Made by a program: the position numbers and the translations under genes | NCBI GenBank assembly: GCA_021781415.1 | Contig: JAJXWW010000066.1 | Location: 1-54,014 of the forward strand | Source: Planctomycetota bacterium | GTDB taxonomy: Bacteria; Planctomycetota; Planctomycetia; Gemmatales; Gemmataceae | Reading direction: 5' to 3' | Length of the DNA stretch: 54,014 bases | Part shown: in pieces, positions 19,248 to 28,143 of the stretch | Layout of the letters: each line of letters opens with the position of its first letter | How positions within the stretch are numbered: the first letter of the stretch is position 1 | Notes under the pieces: generated by a model | Told to the model about the DNA's origin: nothing | Seen by the model: the letters and a program-made list of their open reading frames with translations, nothing else | Database searches by the model: none

Positions 19248-19977
19248 CTATTTCGGCATTTGGAAATTCGTTTCAGACTCCTTGTCTCCGATTCTTCTTC
19301 TCTCTTTGTCCGCGTTCGTCGGCTGCGATTGGACGGGCAAACCAAAGGAGGAAGATCGACCGGTCCCCGCCGAGAGGGTGATGGAGTTCGCACCGTTGTA
19401 TGCGACGCACTGCGCGGGCTGTCACGGCCCGGACGGCAAGAATGGCCCCGCGCCGCCGCACAACGATGCTATCTTTTTGGCCATCGTTCCCGATGAAGTG
19501 CTGCATCGCGTCGTCGCCGAGGGCCGAAACGGGACGCCGATGCCCGCGTTCGCCAAGGACAAAGGCGGAGCGCTGACCGAGGCGCAAATCGAAGTGCTTG
19601 CCAAGGGCATCCGATCGAGTTGGCAACCCGCGAACCGTCTGCCCGATACGCAGGGTTCGGGCCTACCCTCCTATTGGTTGGCCGATGCCAAGTCAGGCGA
19701 CAAAGATGCGGGGCGAAAGGCGTTCGCCCGCTCTTGTGCCGAATGCCACGGCAAGGACGGGAAGGGGACAAAAGAGGCTGGCGCGGTCAACGATCGGGCG
19801 TTTTTGGCCCTGGCCAGCGATCAAATGCTGCGACGAATCATCATTACCGGACGCCCCGATTTCGGCATGCCCAACGCGCTCAAACGGGATCATCCACCTC
19901 TGACATCGCAAGAGATCAACGACCTCGTCGCGCTGTTGGCCTATTGGCGGCTCGGCGGCGATACCAACGGAAAATGA
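19234..19977 (+). CDS. Di-haem cytochrome c, probable lipoprotein
   Basis: 247 residues. An N-terminal hydrophobic segment ends in a lipobox-like FVGCD, so it is likely anchored outside the cytoplasmic membrane. Two cytochrome c domains follow with haem sites CAGCH and CAECH, and distal methionines probably in GTPMPAF and FGMPN. It transfers single electrons in the periplasm. The start ATG overlaps the membrane-protein gene and follows GAAGGGGAG. The Rieske gene starts 16 bases later, so the three genes form one electron-transfer operon. Confidence 0.92.
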   Translation: MAETSYFGIWKFVSDSLSPILLLSLSAFVGCDWTGKPKEEDRPVPAERVMEFAPLYATHCAGCHGPDGKNGPAPPHNDAIFLAIVPDEVLHRVVAEGRNGTPMPAFAKDKGGALTEAQIEVLAKGIRSSWQPANRLPDTQGSGLPSYWLADAKSGDKDAGRKAFARSCAECHGKDGKGTKEAGAVNDRAFLALASDQMLRRIIITGRPDFGMPNALKRDHPPLTSQEINDLVALLAYWRLGGDTNGK

Positions 19978-19993
19978 ACCGAGGCAGCAACCC

Positions 19994-20539
19994 ATGACCC
20001 ATTCTTCGACGCCGACGCAACCGGAACGACGCACGTTCTTTCATTGGCTGACTTACGCCTTCGGTGCCGCGGCGACGGCGATTCTCGGCGTGCCGTTCGT
20101 CGGCTTTCTCGTCGGCTCATTGCGGAAAAAGAAAGCCAAGGCCGTCAACCTCGGTTCGATCCGAGCCTTCCCCGAAGGGCAAACGCGCCTCGTAACCTTC
20201 ACGAATCCACTGGGTCAACCGTGGGACGGCATGACCGCGCACGCGGGAGTCTACGTCTGCTATCTGGGCAAAGACAAGGCCGAGAGCCACCAATTCCGCG
20301 TGTTGGCGGTCAATTGCGCTCATTTGGGATGTCCGGTATCGTGGTTCCCGCAATCGGGGCTGTTTATGTGTCCCTGCCACGGCGGGGTCTACTACGAGAC
20401 GGGCGAGCGCGCTTCGGGACCGCCGCCGCGCGGCCTCTTTCCGTGCGTGTGGGAGGTGAAGAAAGACGGCAACTTGTGGATCGAAGCGCCGCACTATCCG
20501 AGCTTGCAGGATACGTTGCGCAATCCGGCGGATGTGTGA
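19994..20539 (+). CDS. Rieske [2Fe-2S] protein
   Basis: 181 residues. A twin-Arg-like basic start (PERRTFFHWLTYAFGAAATA) with one membrane anchor is followed by a soluble Rieske domain. Ligands are in CAHLGC (Cys, His) and CPCHGG (Cys, His), and the disulphide cysteines are within the same boxes. It resembles the Rieske subunit of bc/b6f complexes. No cytochrome b gene is adjacent, so its quinol-oxidising partner must be elsewhere, or it works with the preceding membrane protein. Confidence 0.93.
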   Translation: MTHSSTPTQPERRTFFHWLTYAFGAAATAILGVPFVGFLVGSLRKKKAKAVNLGSIRAFPEGQTRLVTFTNPLGQPWDGMTAHAGVYVCYLGKDKAESHQFRVLAVNCAHLGCPVSWFPQSGLFMCPCHGGVYYETGERASGPPPRGLFPCVWEVKKDGNLWIEAPHYPSLQDTLRNPADV

Positions 20540-20542
20540 ATC

Positions 20543-20604
20543 GGTTCGCCGCGACGCGCAGCGGAGCGCGGGCTGTCGCGCTCCGCTGCGCGTCGCGGCG
20601 AACC
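20543..20604. terminator. Perfect 28-bp inverted repeat between convergent genes
   Basis: Two perfectly complementary 28-base arms (20543-20570 and 20577-20604) flank the loop GGCTGT. The stem core reads CGCGACGCGCAGCGGAGCGC. It lies four bases after the Rieske stop and five before the stop of the next, convergent gene, so it can act as a bidirectional terminator or 3' stabiliser. There is no T-run. A one-arm variant is at 39285-39312. Confidence 0.75.
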
Positions 20605-20609
20605 CCGGA

Positions 20610-21029
20610 TCATTCCTTCTTCGGTGGATACCCTCGCGCGTTGCCTTTGACGATCATCAGCGCCCCGTCGTAGGTTCCCTTGGTAACGACGACGTAGCCC
20701 ATGTCGTTTTTCTTGAACATCTCGTCGAGAACTTCTTCGAGCGTTTTGTTGTCGGCTTTGTAGCTGAACTTGGTGTTGTTCGACACGCCGCCTTTGTTGT
20801 CTTTGAGAACGAACAGGTTTTTCTTGGATTTATCCTTAATTTGATCCTTAATGTCGTCGATAACGTCGGAGAGGGTGGTATCCTTGTAATCGACCGAGAT
20901 CTTGGTTTTGAGCAGTTTCCGCGTGGCGGCGGCTTTGGGCGTATCTTTTTCCTCGTCGGCGGCGATTAGGTTCGCCGATACCGCCAAACAAGCGGCAAAC
21001 AGACCGGCGGCGACAACATAACGGCGCAT
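20610..21029 (-). CDS. Secreted STN-like small protein
   Basis: 139 residues from the ATG at 21029, preceded by GGGAGGATCG; an in-frame start 11 codons upstream is less likely. The signal peptide RRYVVAAGLFAACLAVSANL ends near IAA. The mature part has an STN/secretin-N-type pattern: VDYKDTTLSDVIDDIKDQI, later TLEEVLDEMFKKNDMGYVVV. These are the two beta-alpha units of that fold. Its role is unknown; such short single-domain proteins are frequent in planctomycetes. Confidence 0.8.
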   Translation of the reverse strand: MRRYVVAAGLFAACLAVSANLIAADEEKDTPKAAATRKLLKTKISVDYKDTTLSDVIDDIKDQIKDKSKKNLFVLKDNKGGVSNNTKFSYKADNKTLEEVLDEMFKKNDMGYVVVTKGTYDGALMIVKGNARGYPPKKE

Positions 21030-21153
21030 GATTCGATCCTCCCAAAACAAAGGGGTTTTCACTCCGACATCTTATCATCTACTTAGTCCGACGCGAATGC
21101 AAAATGGTTCCGCCTTAAGGACAACCGGCATGGTGCAAATGAGCCGTTTTTGC

Positions 21154-21159
21154 TAGAAT
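21154..21159 (+). promoter_or_regulatory. Possible -10 box for gyrA
   Basis: TAGAAT lies 75 bases before the gyrA start. The matching -35 (TGGTGC near 21131) is poor, so this is only a candidate. Confidence 0.3.
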
Positions 21160-21234
21160 AAACCGTAGAAATTAACGGAATCATTCGCAGGCGTTCGGCG
21201 AGCTTTCGACGACGCGCCGTGGAGGACTTTTGCC

Positions 21235-24000
21235 TTGCCAGACGATCTTACACCGCCGACGCCGCCTCTGGAACCGAGCGGCAACGGCAACGGTTACGAT
21301 CCCCTCAACATAGCCGACGAGCTGAAAGACAGCTATCTCACCTACGCCATGAGCGTCATCATCAGCCGGGCTTTGCCCGACGTGCGCGACGGCCTGAAAC
21401 CGTCACAACGACGCATTCTCGTGGCCATGAACGATCTCGGACTCGGGCCGACCGGAGCGACCACCAAATGCGCAGGCATCATCGGCGAAACGATGAAGCG
21501 CTATCATCCGCACGGCGATCAGTCGATCTATCCGACCCTAGTGCGCATGGCCCAAGACTGGAACATGCGCTATTGTCTCGTACATCCGCAGGGCAACTTC
21601 GGTTCTATCGCCGGTCTGCCTCCCGCCGCCCACCGTTATACCGAAGCGAGGCTAACGGCCATCGGGGCCGAGATGCTCGCCGACCTCGAATCCGACACGG
21701 TCGATTATATCGACAGCTACGACGGCAAGTACCGCGAACCGTTGGTTCTACCCAGCAAGTTTCCCAATCTCCTCGTCAACGGCTCCGACGGCATCGCCGT
21801 CGGCATGGCTACCGACATCCCGCCGCACAATCTCCGCGAAGTCTGCGACGCCACCATTAAGCTCGTCGACGAGCCGAATACGACGCTGCCGGAACTGTTG
21901 GAGATTCTGCCTGGCCCCGACTTCCCGACCGGAGGCATCATCTGCGGACGGCAGGGCATCCTCGACGGCTATTCCACCGGACGCGGGAAAATCACCCTGC
22001 GCGCTCGCGCCGACATCCGCGAGGAAAACGGTCAAGCGCAAATCATCGTGACCGAAGTGCCCTATCAACAAACGCGCAATCGACTGGCCGCCGCCATCGG
22101 CGAACTGGTCAAAGACGAACGGATAAAAGGCATCCGCGATGTCCGCGATGAATCGAGCGCCCGCAACGGCGAGCCGGTGCGCCTCGTGGTCTACCTCAAG
22201 CGCGATGCCGACCCGCATCTGATCTTGAATCAGCTGTACCAGTATTCGCCGATGGAGAAAACCGTCAGCATCATCCTCTTGGCGCTGGTGGACGGCAGGC
22301 CGGAGGTATTGTCGCTCAAGCGCATGTTGGAAGAGTTCATCCGCCATCGCATGTCGGTGATCCGCCGTCGCACCGAATATCAGATGCGTGAGGCCAAACG
22401 CCGCGCTCACGTTCTCGAAGGCCAGCTGATCGCCATTTCGTCGTTGGATGAAGTCATCGCCATTTGCCGCCGTTCGCCCAATCGAGCCGAAGCCAAGCTG
22501 CGTTTGCAAAGTCTCGAAGTGGCCGCGGCCGTCATTAGCCGGGCACTCGGCGAAGTCCACTTCCAAGCGCTGACGCGCGAGATCGGCGTGCAGGCGAGCT
22601 ATCGCATGACCGAGGCCCAAGCCGAGGCCGTGGTCCGCATGCAACTCGGTCAACTCGCCGCACTCGAAAGCGATGAGATTCTCAAAGAGTACAACGACCT
22701 GCGCGGCAAGATTCTCAGCTACGAACGACTGCTGGGCGACGAGCAGAACATCCGCGAGGTCATCAAGAACGATCTGCGCGAACTGCGCGACAAATACGGC
22801 GACGACCGCAAGACCGAGATCACCGGCGAAGTGGGCCGGCTCAATCTCGAAGATTTGATCGCCGAGGAAGACAACGCCGTCACCATCAGCCACGCCGGTT
22901 ACATCAAACGGCTGCCGTCGAACACCTATCGCACGCAGCATCGCGGCGGCAAAGGCGTCTCCGGCGGAGCCACGCGCGAAGACGATTTCATCGAGCATTT
23001 CTTCGTCGCCTCGACGCATGCCTACTTGTTGTGCTTTACCAATCGCGGCCAACTGTACTGGATCAAGGTGTACGACATCCCCGCCGGCAGCCGCACTTCG
23101 ACCGGACGGGCCATTGCCAACGTCTTGTCGCTGAAGCCCGAGGAGAAGATTACCAGCATGATCCCAGTGCGCCGCTTCGACGCGGGCGGCCATCTTATCT
23201 TGGCCACGCGCCGCGGCCTCGTGAAAAAGACAACACTAGAGGAATACAGTCGGCCGCGCGCCGGCGGCATCATCGGCATCAGTCTCGACGAAGGCGACAC
23301 CCTCATCGGCGTCGTCCTGACGCATCCCGGCGACGACGTGGTTCTCTGCACGCGCCACGGCATGGCCATTCGCTTCGACGAAGCGAACGCCCGCGCCATG
23401 GGCCGCAACGCGCGCGGCGTCCGCGGCATCCGTTTGCAGGGCGACGATGAGGTTGTCGGCATGGTGGTCGCCGATCCGGAGGGTTATCTGCTGACCGTAT
23501 GCGAGAACGGCTACGGCAAGCGCACGCCATTCGGTGCCAACACCGCCGGCAGCGAACCGGAAGAATCCGATCCGGAAGCGTCCGCGACGGAATCCGAGCC
23601 GGAAGCGTCAGCGACGGAATCCGAGCCGGAAGCGTTAGCGCCCGAAGAATCCGAGCCGGAGACATCGGCGACGGAAGAGCGATCTGCCATGCACTATCGC
23701 AAGCAACGCCGTGGCGGCAAGGGTGTGCGCGACATCCGCACCAGCGAGCGCAATGGCCTCGTCGTCGGCGTGGTGTCGGTGCGCGAGATCGACGACATCA
23801 TGCTCATCACCACGAACGGCATGGTCAACCGCACCCACGTCCGCGAAATCCGCGTCGTGGGCCGCAACACGCAGGGCGTTCGCATTATGAACCTCAACGA
23901 AGGCGACAAGATCGCCTCGCTGGCCCAAGTGGCGCGCGAAGAACCGGAGGAGCAAGCGCAGACCGCGGAGCCCACCGCCGAAATACCGCCGAGTGCGTGA
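21235..24000 (+). CDS. gyrA: DNA gyrase subunit A
   Basis: 921 residues from a TTG preceded by GGAGG. It begins with [20 protein letters not shown], the catalytic Tyr is Y135 ([10 protein letters not shown]), and the quinolone-region-like [19 protein letters not shown] is present. A C-terminal beta-propeller follows. A GyrA-box-like QHRGGKG occurs in the first blade and a canonical QRRGGKG in a later blade. Between them, residues about 773-817 are an acidic low-complexity repeat (units SEPEASATE), unusual for GyrA and encoded by about 27-base repeats. With GyrB it supercoils DNA. Topoisomerase IV subunit A is a less likely alternative. Its 3' 500 bases are duplicated at 27.3 kb. Confidence 0.95.
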   Translation: MPDDLTPPTPPLEPSGNGNGYDPLNIADELKDSYLTYAMSVIISRALPDVRDGLKPSQRRILVAMNDLGLGPTGATTKCAGIIGETMKRYHPHGDQSIYPTLVRMAQDWNMRYCLVHPQGNFGSIAGLPPAAHRYTEARLTAIGAEMLADLESDTVDYIDSYDGKYREPLVLPSKFPNLLVNGSDGIAVGMATDIPPHNLREVCDATIKLVDEPNTTLPELLEILPGPDFPTGGIICGRQGILDGYSTGRGKITLRARADIREENGQAQIIVTEVPYQQTRNRLAAAIGELVKDERIKGIRDVRDESSARNGEPVRLVVYLKRDADPHLILNQLYQYSPMEKTVSIILLALVDGRPEVLSLKRMLEEFIRHRMSVIRRRTEYQMREAKRRAHVLEGQLIAISSLDEVIAICRRSPNRAEAKLRLQSLEVAAAVISRALGEVHFQALTREIGVQASYRMTEAQAEAVVRMQLGQLAALESDEILKEYNDLRGKILSYERLLGDEQNIREVIKNDLRELRDKYGDDRKTEITGEVGRLNLEDLIAEEDNAVTISHAGYIKRLPSNTYRTQHRGGKGVSGGATREDDFIEHFFVASTHAYLLCFTNRGQLYWIKVYDIPAGSRTSTGRAIANVLSLKPEEKITSMIPVRRFDAGGHLILATRRGLVKKTTLEEYSRPRAGGIIGISLDEGDTLIGVVLTHPGDDVVLCTRHGMAIRFDEANARAMGRNARGVRGIRLQGDDEVVGMVVADPEGYLLTVCENGYGKRTPFGANTAGSEPEESDPEASATESEPEASATESEPEALAPEESEPETSATEERSAMHYRKQRRGGKGVRDIRTSERNGLVVGVVSVREIDDIMLITTNGMVNRTHVREIRVVGRNTQGVRIMNLNEGDKIASLAQVAREEPEEQAQTAEPTAEIPPSA

Positions 24001-24344
24001 GGTCGAGGCGTACTCCGTTCCTCGTGTAAAACTCGGTAGTCCGAACGAGCCTAGCGCAATCGAAATCGAGAAGGAGAAAAATAATGCAGCGGACGCTTGC
24101 CGATCTCGAACGGAACGCCGAAAAGTTTTGGCCGCTAAAACTATCGGAAAAAGAGCAATCGGCGAGCGTAATACCAAAACTCATCGAGACGCAAGAAAAG
24201 TTTATCGGAGTTCTCTATATGGCGGACGCTTCGCCGACCGCTTGGAAGGATGGCTTACGCGCCACGGCCTCCCTACCCGGCAATCTCTTTCTCAAGCATT
24301 TGGTCGTATTATCCGATGTGGGCGGGGAGAAGCTCCAACGCTAT
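23491..24344 (+). repeat. Long direct repeat, copy 1 (gyrA 3' end plus REase 5' end)
   Basis: This 854-base segment is repeated in direct orientation at 27287-28116. It starts inside the gyrA C-terminal domain and ends inside codon 87 of the REase gene. Outside the acidic-repeat block the copies differ only at scattered bases (for example in the codons for VLYMAD/VHYMAD and RATAS/RASAS). The copies bracket the R-M system. Confidence 0.93.
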
Positions 24345-25097
24345 CGTAAGGAACTACCCAAGTGGTTTCCTCATGGCTCGATGACCTATCGATGGCGAAA
24401 CGAAGAGTATCAATACACGTTTCAGGGGCTACCGGTTCATAAGTCTTGGACGAATAGCGTTCTTCGCATAGGCGGCGACGAGATTTTGACGGCATATCCA
24501 CTTACTCCGGCGATGGAGGATGCCGCCATGCTCTTGCTCCACGGCGGCAGCACCCTTGAACCTGGACTTCCGACGGACCTCATCGAGAAGTGTATCATAG
24601 GAACACTCATCGGTCAGAGTCCCGAATTAAATGCATTCGTCCGTCAAAGATATATTCATGTAAGTCGGATTACGGGAGGAGCGACGGCAAATACAATGGG
24701 ACAATTGTGTCAATCCTACGTCCGCGACTATCTCAAGCGCAGTCTGAGGGGCTGGGATTTCAAGAAACATACAATTCCTGGGATCAGTCAGAATGCCGGC
24801 GAAACCGATACTGCGTTCGATATCGTCTCGAAATCGCCTGCTGGGACGTACTGCGCCATTGAAGTCAGTTTTCAAGTAACGACCAATTCAACAATCGAAC
24901 GCAAAGCGGGGCAAGCTCAATCGCGCTATGAATTATTGAACCGTCACGGCCATAAAATTGCCTATGTAATCGACGGTGCGGGCAACTTTCAGCGGGTCAA
25001 TGCCATAAATACCATTTGTCGTTTCAGCGATTGCACGGTTTCGTTCGAGGATGGCGAACTCAAAACCTTGGCGCGTTTTCTTGAAAAACTCGGATGA
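24084..25097 (+). CDS. Type II restriction endonuclease, PD-(D/E)XK-like
   Basis: 337 residues, start after GAGAAGGAGAAAAATA. The likely nuclease core is at 240-275: GETDTAFDIVSK with Asp246, CAIEVSFQVTTNS with Glu260, then TIERKAGQA with a possibly migrated catalytic Lys274. This is a variant PD-(D/E)XK layout rather than the textbook one. It is adjacent to, and cotranscribed with, a beta-class DNA methyltransferase, which supports the restriction role. Specificity cannot be read from the sequence. Its first 87 codons are duplicated at 27856. The gene is AT-richer than gyrA next door, suggesting transfer. Confidence 0.8.
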   Translation: MQRTLADLERNAEKFWPLKLSEKEQSASVIPKLIETQEKFIGVLYMADASPTAWKDGLRATASLPGNLFLKHLVVLSDVGGEKLQRYRKELPKWFPHGSMTYRWRNEEYQYTFQGLPVHKSWTNSVLRIGGDEILTAYPLTPAMEDAAMLLLHGGSTLEPGLPTDLIEKCIIGTLIGQSPELNAFVRQRYIHVSRITGGATANTMGQLCQSYVRDYLKRSLRGWDFKKHTIPGISQNAGETDTAFDIVSKSPAGTYCAIEVSFQVTTNSTIERKAGQAQSRYELLNRHGHKIAYVIDGAGNFQRVNAINTICRFSDCTVSFEDGELKTLARFLEKLG

Positions 25098-25121
25098 AGT
25101 ACGGATGGGGAGAATCGCAAA

Positions 25122-26888
25122 ATGGCGCATGCAAGTGAAAGCGCGAGGCCGCTCAAACCGATAATGACGGCAATTAAGCATATATGCGAATTGGAGTCTC
25201 TGAGAGAGGATAACGGTACCGTGTGGCTACTCTTACTTCCGGCGGGGAGAAGAATTGCCGATTCCGAGAGGGGGATCGATTGGCAAAAACATTTAAAGCG
25301 CCTCGCCGCAAGAACGGGTAAAAACTCGATTGTTGCCATCTTAACGTCGCCCGAAGATGCGGCGGAAACTCTACCCAATCTGACCGACATCCTCAAGTTT
25401 CAACTTTGGGTCGCCGTTAAATCGCGCGGAGATCGTGCTGCCGCTTCTACTAGACTGATGGAAAACCATGCCGCTCTGCTGATTCTTTCTCGTTACACTG
25501 ATTCGCTCTGCCATACGAAAACTCGAATCGCGTATACCTTCTGTCCGCATTGCGACAAAACGACCAAGGATTACGGGGGTAAAAAACATACATATCACGA
25601 GTATGGCACTCTAATCTCGGACGTTTGGCGCGACATCCAAGTCGACAATCGCGAACTACCCGATCGGATCATAACCCGCCTCTCCGATCTGTTCGGACTC
25701 GACAGTTTAAGCGATTTGCAAATCGTGGATTTACGCAACTGCGATTCGTTAAAGCCTTCCAGCATAGCCCGTAGTACGCTCTACGACGAATGCCGCCTAG
25801 AGTATTTCGAGAACTCGCGGCTCATTCGAGGAGAGTCTCTCGCGGAACTCCGAAAAATGCCGAACGACTGCGTCGATTTTTGCTTCGCCGATCCACCCTA
25901 CAATCTGGAAAAAAAATACGATATTTGGGATGACGCGTTGACGGTAAATAACTATCTCAATTGGTGCAGCGATTGGATTCGCGAGCTGGCAAGGGTCTTG
26001 CGGCGGGGCGGAACTTGCGCCGTTTTGAATATTCCTAGTCTAGCGGTCAAGCATTTTCATCAAATGAAATCGGCCGGTTTGACCTTTCAAAATTGGATCG
26101 TCTGGGAAGGGCTGAGTCTACCGGTACGGATGATAATGCCCGCTCACTACTCTATCGTCTGTTTCTCGAAAGGTGTGCCGCGCCCTCTATCCGGTCTTCG
26201 AGCTGCGGAATCGTCGATTGAGAACGACGCCTTATTTGCCTTGAAAGAGTTTTATTGTGTCCGGCAAACCTGCGTCCAATCTCGAAAGACCACTCGCGCG
26301 GTCGATCGAGAGCAAATTACGGATCTGTGGTGGGACATACACCGATTAAAGCATAATTCTCGACGAGTGGATCATCCCTGTCAGCTGCCTCCGGCGCTGA
26401 TGTACCGTCTTATCGCCCTGTTCACCCATCCAGGGGAAGTTTTACTCGATCCGTTTAACGGAGCGGGAACGACGTCCCTGTGCGCGGAGGTTATGGGAAG
26501 AAAATATATCGGAATCGAGCTTTCTGAAAAATATCATAGCCTTGCCTTGTCGCGCCATCAACTGTTAAGGAATGGCGACGATCCGTTTGGCAAAAGGTCG
26601 AGTATACCGAAAGCAAAGAATAGCCGCGTTAAGCGAATCGGCACCGCAAAGTACGAGGTTTCCAAGAAGAAATTGCAATTGGAAGTCAAACGCATTTCGA
26701 CAGATTTGCAGCGGCTTCCAACGCGCGAGGATCTAGAAAAACTGAGCGTTTATCCAATTCGGATGTACGATGAATACTTTATCAACTGGGGTGAAGTGTG
26801 TGCCGCCGCGCGCACAACCGGCATGACGGAGAATCGAAAGCCCGTAATAAATCATAAGATCGACGAACAAAAAATGCTCTTTGAGTGA
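25122..26888 (+). CDS. DNA N4-cytosine/N6-adenine methyltransferase, beta class
   Basis: 588 residues. Motif IV DPPYN (257-261) precedes the SAM-binding motif I LDPFNGAGTTS (442-452), the order of beta-class amino-methyltransferases. HPCQLPPALMYRLIALFTHP and GRKYIGIELSEKY are further conserved blocks. The N-terminal 220 residues are extra and contain CPHCDKTTKDYGGKKHTYHEYG, a possible zinc site. The C-terminus (about 515-570) resembles the HNH-associated repeat (LPTREDLEK ... FINWGEVCAAA), probably a DNA-binding module. It begins 24 bases after the REase with GGGGAGA, and protects the host from the partner nuclease. Confidence 0.92.
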   Translation: MAHASESARPLKPIMTAIKHICELESLREDNGTVWLLLLPAGRRIADSERGIDWQKHLKRLAARTGKNSIVAILTSPEDAAETLPNLTDILKFQLWVAVKSRGDRAAASTRLMENHAALLILSRYTDSLCHTKTRIAYTFCPHCDKTTKDYGGKKHTYHEYGTLISDVWRDIQVDNRELPDRIITRLSDLFGLDSLSDLQIVDLRNCDSLKPSSIARSTLYDECRLEYFENSRLIRGESLAELRKMPNDCVDFCFADPPYNLEKKYDIWDDALTVNNYLNWCSDWIRELARVLRRGGTCAVLNIPSLAVKHFHQMKSAGLTFQNWIVWEGLSLPVRMIMPAHYSIVCFSKGVPRPLSGLRAAESSIENDALFALKEFYCVRQTCVQSRKTTRAVDREQITDLWWDIHRLKHNSRRVDHPCQLPPALMYRLIALFTHPGEVLLDPFNGAGTTSLCAEVMGRKYIGIELSEKYHSLALSRHQLLRNGDDPFGKRSSIPKAKNSRVKRIGTAKYEVSKKKLQLEVKRISTDLQRLPTREDLEKLSVYPIRMYDEYFINWGEVCAAARTTGMTENRKPVINHKIDEQKMLFE

Positions 26889-27286
26889 ACGATAAAGATG
26901 GGTTGCATGGACTGATTTTTTACAATGCGCGTCACTCTTAAATGCTTCTTCGACATCTTCAATCTGCAAGCCTTTCGGCGATATTTGCTAATCGGCGAGA
27001 AGGGCGGCGATTACTTCTGTTGACGGTCGAGGCTTGCGAGTCGTTCTGAGATATTGCCGGAGCGGTTGCCGATCCTTTTTCCCACGCCGTCGCTCGTATT
27101 GCGAACGGTTAACATTCGTGATAGAGAACCGCCGCAGTCGGGTTCCCTATCGTCTCGCTGCAGCGAGGGTCGCGGACGTTCAACGATCTTTCGTGCAAGG
27201 AGGTGGAGGGGTTGTGTCGGGCAGCGAAATGTCGTTGCAGCGAGGGGGAAGCGTTGCATGGGGCCTGGGCGGAGGGCGGAGCAACG
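26889..27286. other. Gene-free stretch between methyltransferase and second repeat
   Basis: 398 bases with no credible gene. It changes from AT-rich next to the methyltransferase to GC-rich at the right end. AAGGAGG at 27197-27203 is followed after eight bases by a TTG that opens in frame into the duplicated gyrA end. The junction with gyrA-like sequence is at CTGAC near 27287. Confidence 0.6.
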
Positions 27287-27772
27287 CTGACGGTATGCGA
27301 GAACGGCTACGGCAAGCGCACGCCGTTCGGGGCCAACACCGCCGGCAGCGAACCGGAAGATTCGGAGCCGGAAGCGTTAGCGACGGAATCCGATCCGGAA
27401 GCGTTAGCGACGGAATCCGATCCGGAAGCGTTAGCGACGGAAGACACCGAGCGCTCGGCCATGCACTACCGCAAGCAGCGTCGCGGCGGCAAGGGTGTGC
27501 GCGACATCCGCACCAGCGAGCGCAATGGCTTCGTCGTCGGCGTGGTGTCGGTGCGCGAGATCGACGACATCATGCTCATCACCACGAACGGCATGGTCAA
27601 CCGCACCCACGTCCGCGAAATCCGCGTCGTGGGCCGCAACACGCAGGGCGTTCGCATTATGAACCTCAACGAAGGCGACAAGATCGCCTCGCTGGCCCAA
27701 GTGGCGCGCGAAGAACCGGAGGAGCAAGCGCAGACCGCGGAGCCCACCGCCGAAATACCGCCGAGTGCGTGA
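27212..27772 (+). pseudogene. Duplicated gyrA 3' fragment
   Basis: From 27287 on, this frame encodes the last gyrA blades ([20 protein letters not shown], a shorter acidic repeat of EALATESDP units, then [20 protein letters not shown] to the same C-terminus IPPSA). It is in frame with a TTG at 27212 that has a good ribosome-binding site. A free gyrase C-terminal domain of about 186 residues is therefore possible, though it is most likely a duplication relic. The acidic block differs from that in gyrA (24 bases shorter). Confidence 0.8.
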
Positions 27773-28116
27773 GGTCGAGGCGTACTCCGTTCCTCGTGTA
27801 AAACTCGGTAGTCCGAACGAGCCTAGCGCAATCGAAATCGAGAAGGAGAAAAATAATGCAGCGGACGCTTGCCGATCTCGAACGGAACGCCGAAAAGTTT
27901 TGGCCGCTAAAACTATCGGAAAAAGAGCAATCGGCGAGCGTAATACCAAAACTCATCGAGACGCAAGAAAAGTTTATCGGAGTTCACTATATGGCGGACG
28001 CTTCGCCGACCGCTTGGAAAGATGGCTTACGCGCCTCGGCCTCCCTACCCGGCAATCTCTTTCTCAAGCATTTGGTCGTATTATCCGATGTGGGCGGGGA
28101 GAAGCTCCAACGCTAT
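27287..28116 (+). repeat. Long direct repeat, copy 2
   Basis: 830 bases nearly identical to 23491-24344 in direct orientation. The length difference of 24 bases lies in the acidic-repeat block. The similarity ends exactly at the left end of the IS630 element. Confidence 0.93.
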
Positions 28117-28143
28117 TACCGCAGCATGGATGTTGCTCATTAA
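27856..28143 (+). pseudogene. Truncated copy of the restriction endonuclease gene
   Basis: The first 86 codons of the REase are repeated with its ribosome-binding site. The frame then enters the IS630 end and stops after YRSMDVAH (95 residues in all). It lacks the whole nuclease core, so it cannot cleave DNA. Confidence 0.9.

Noticed and set aside
21748..23193. 481-codon open frame on the minus strand
   Set aside because: Antisense to gyrA, no recognisable domain; the gyrA frame is certain.
27034..27801. 255-codon plus-strand frame across the second repeat
   Set aside because: Low-complexity Arg-rich translation; it is an out-of-frame reading of the gyrA fragment.
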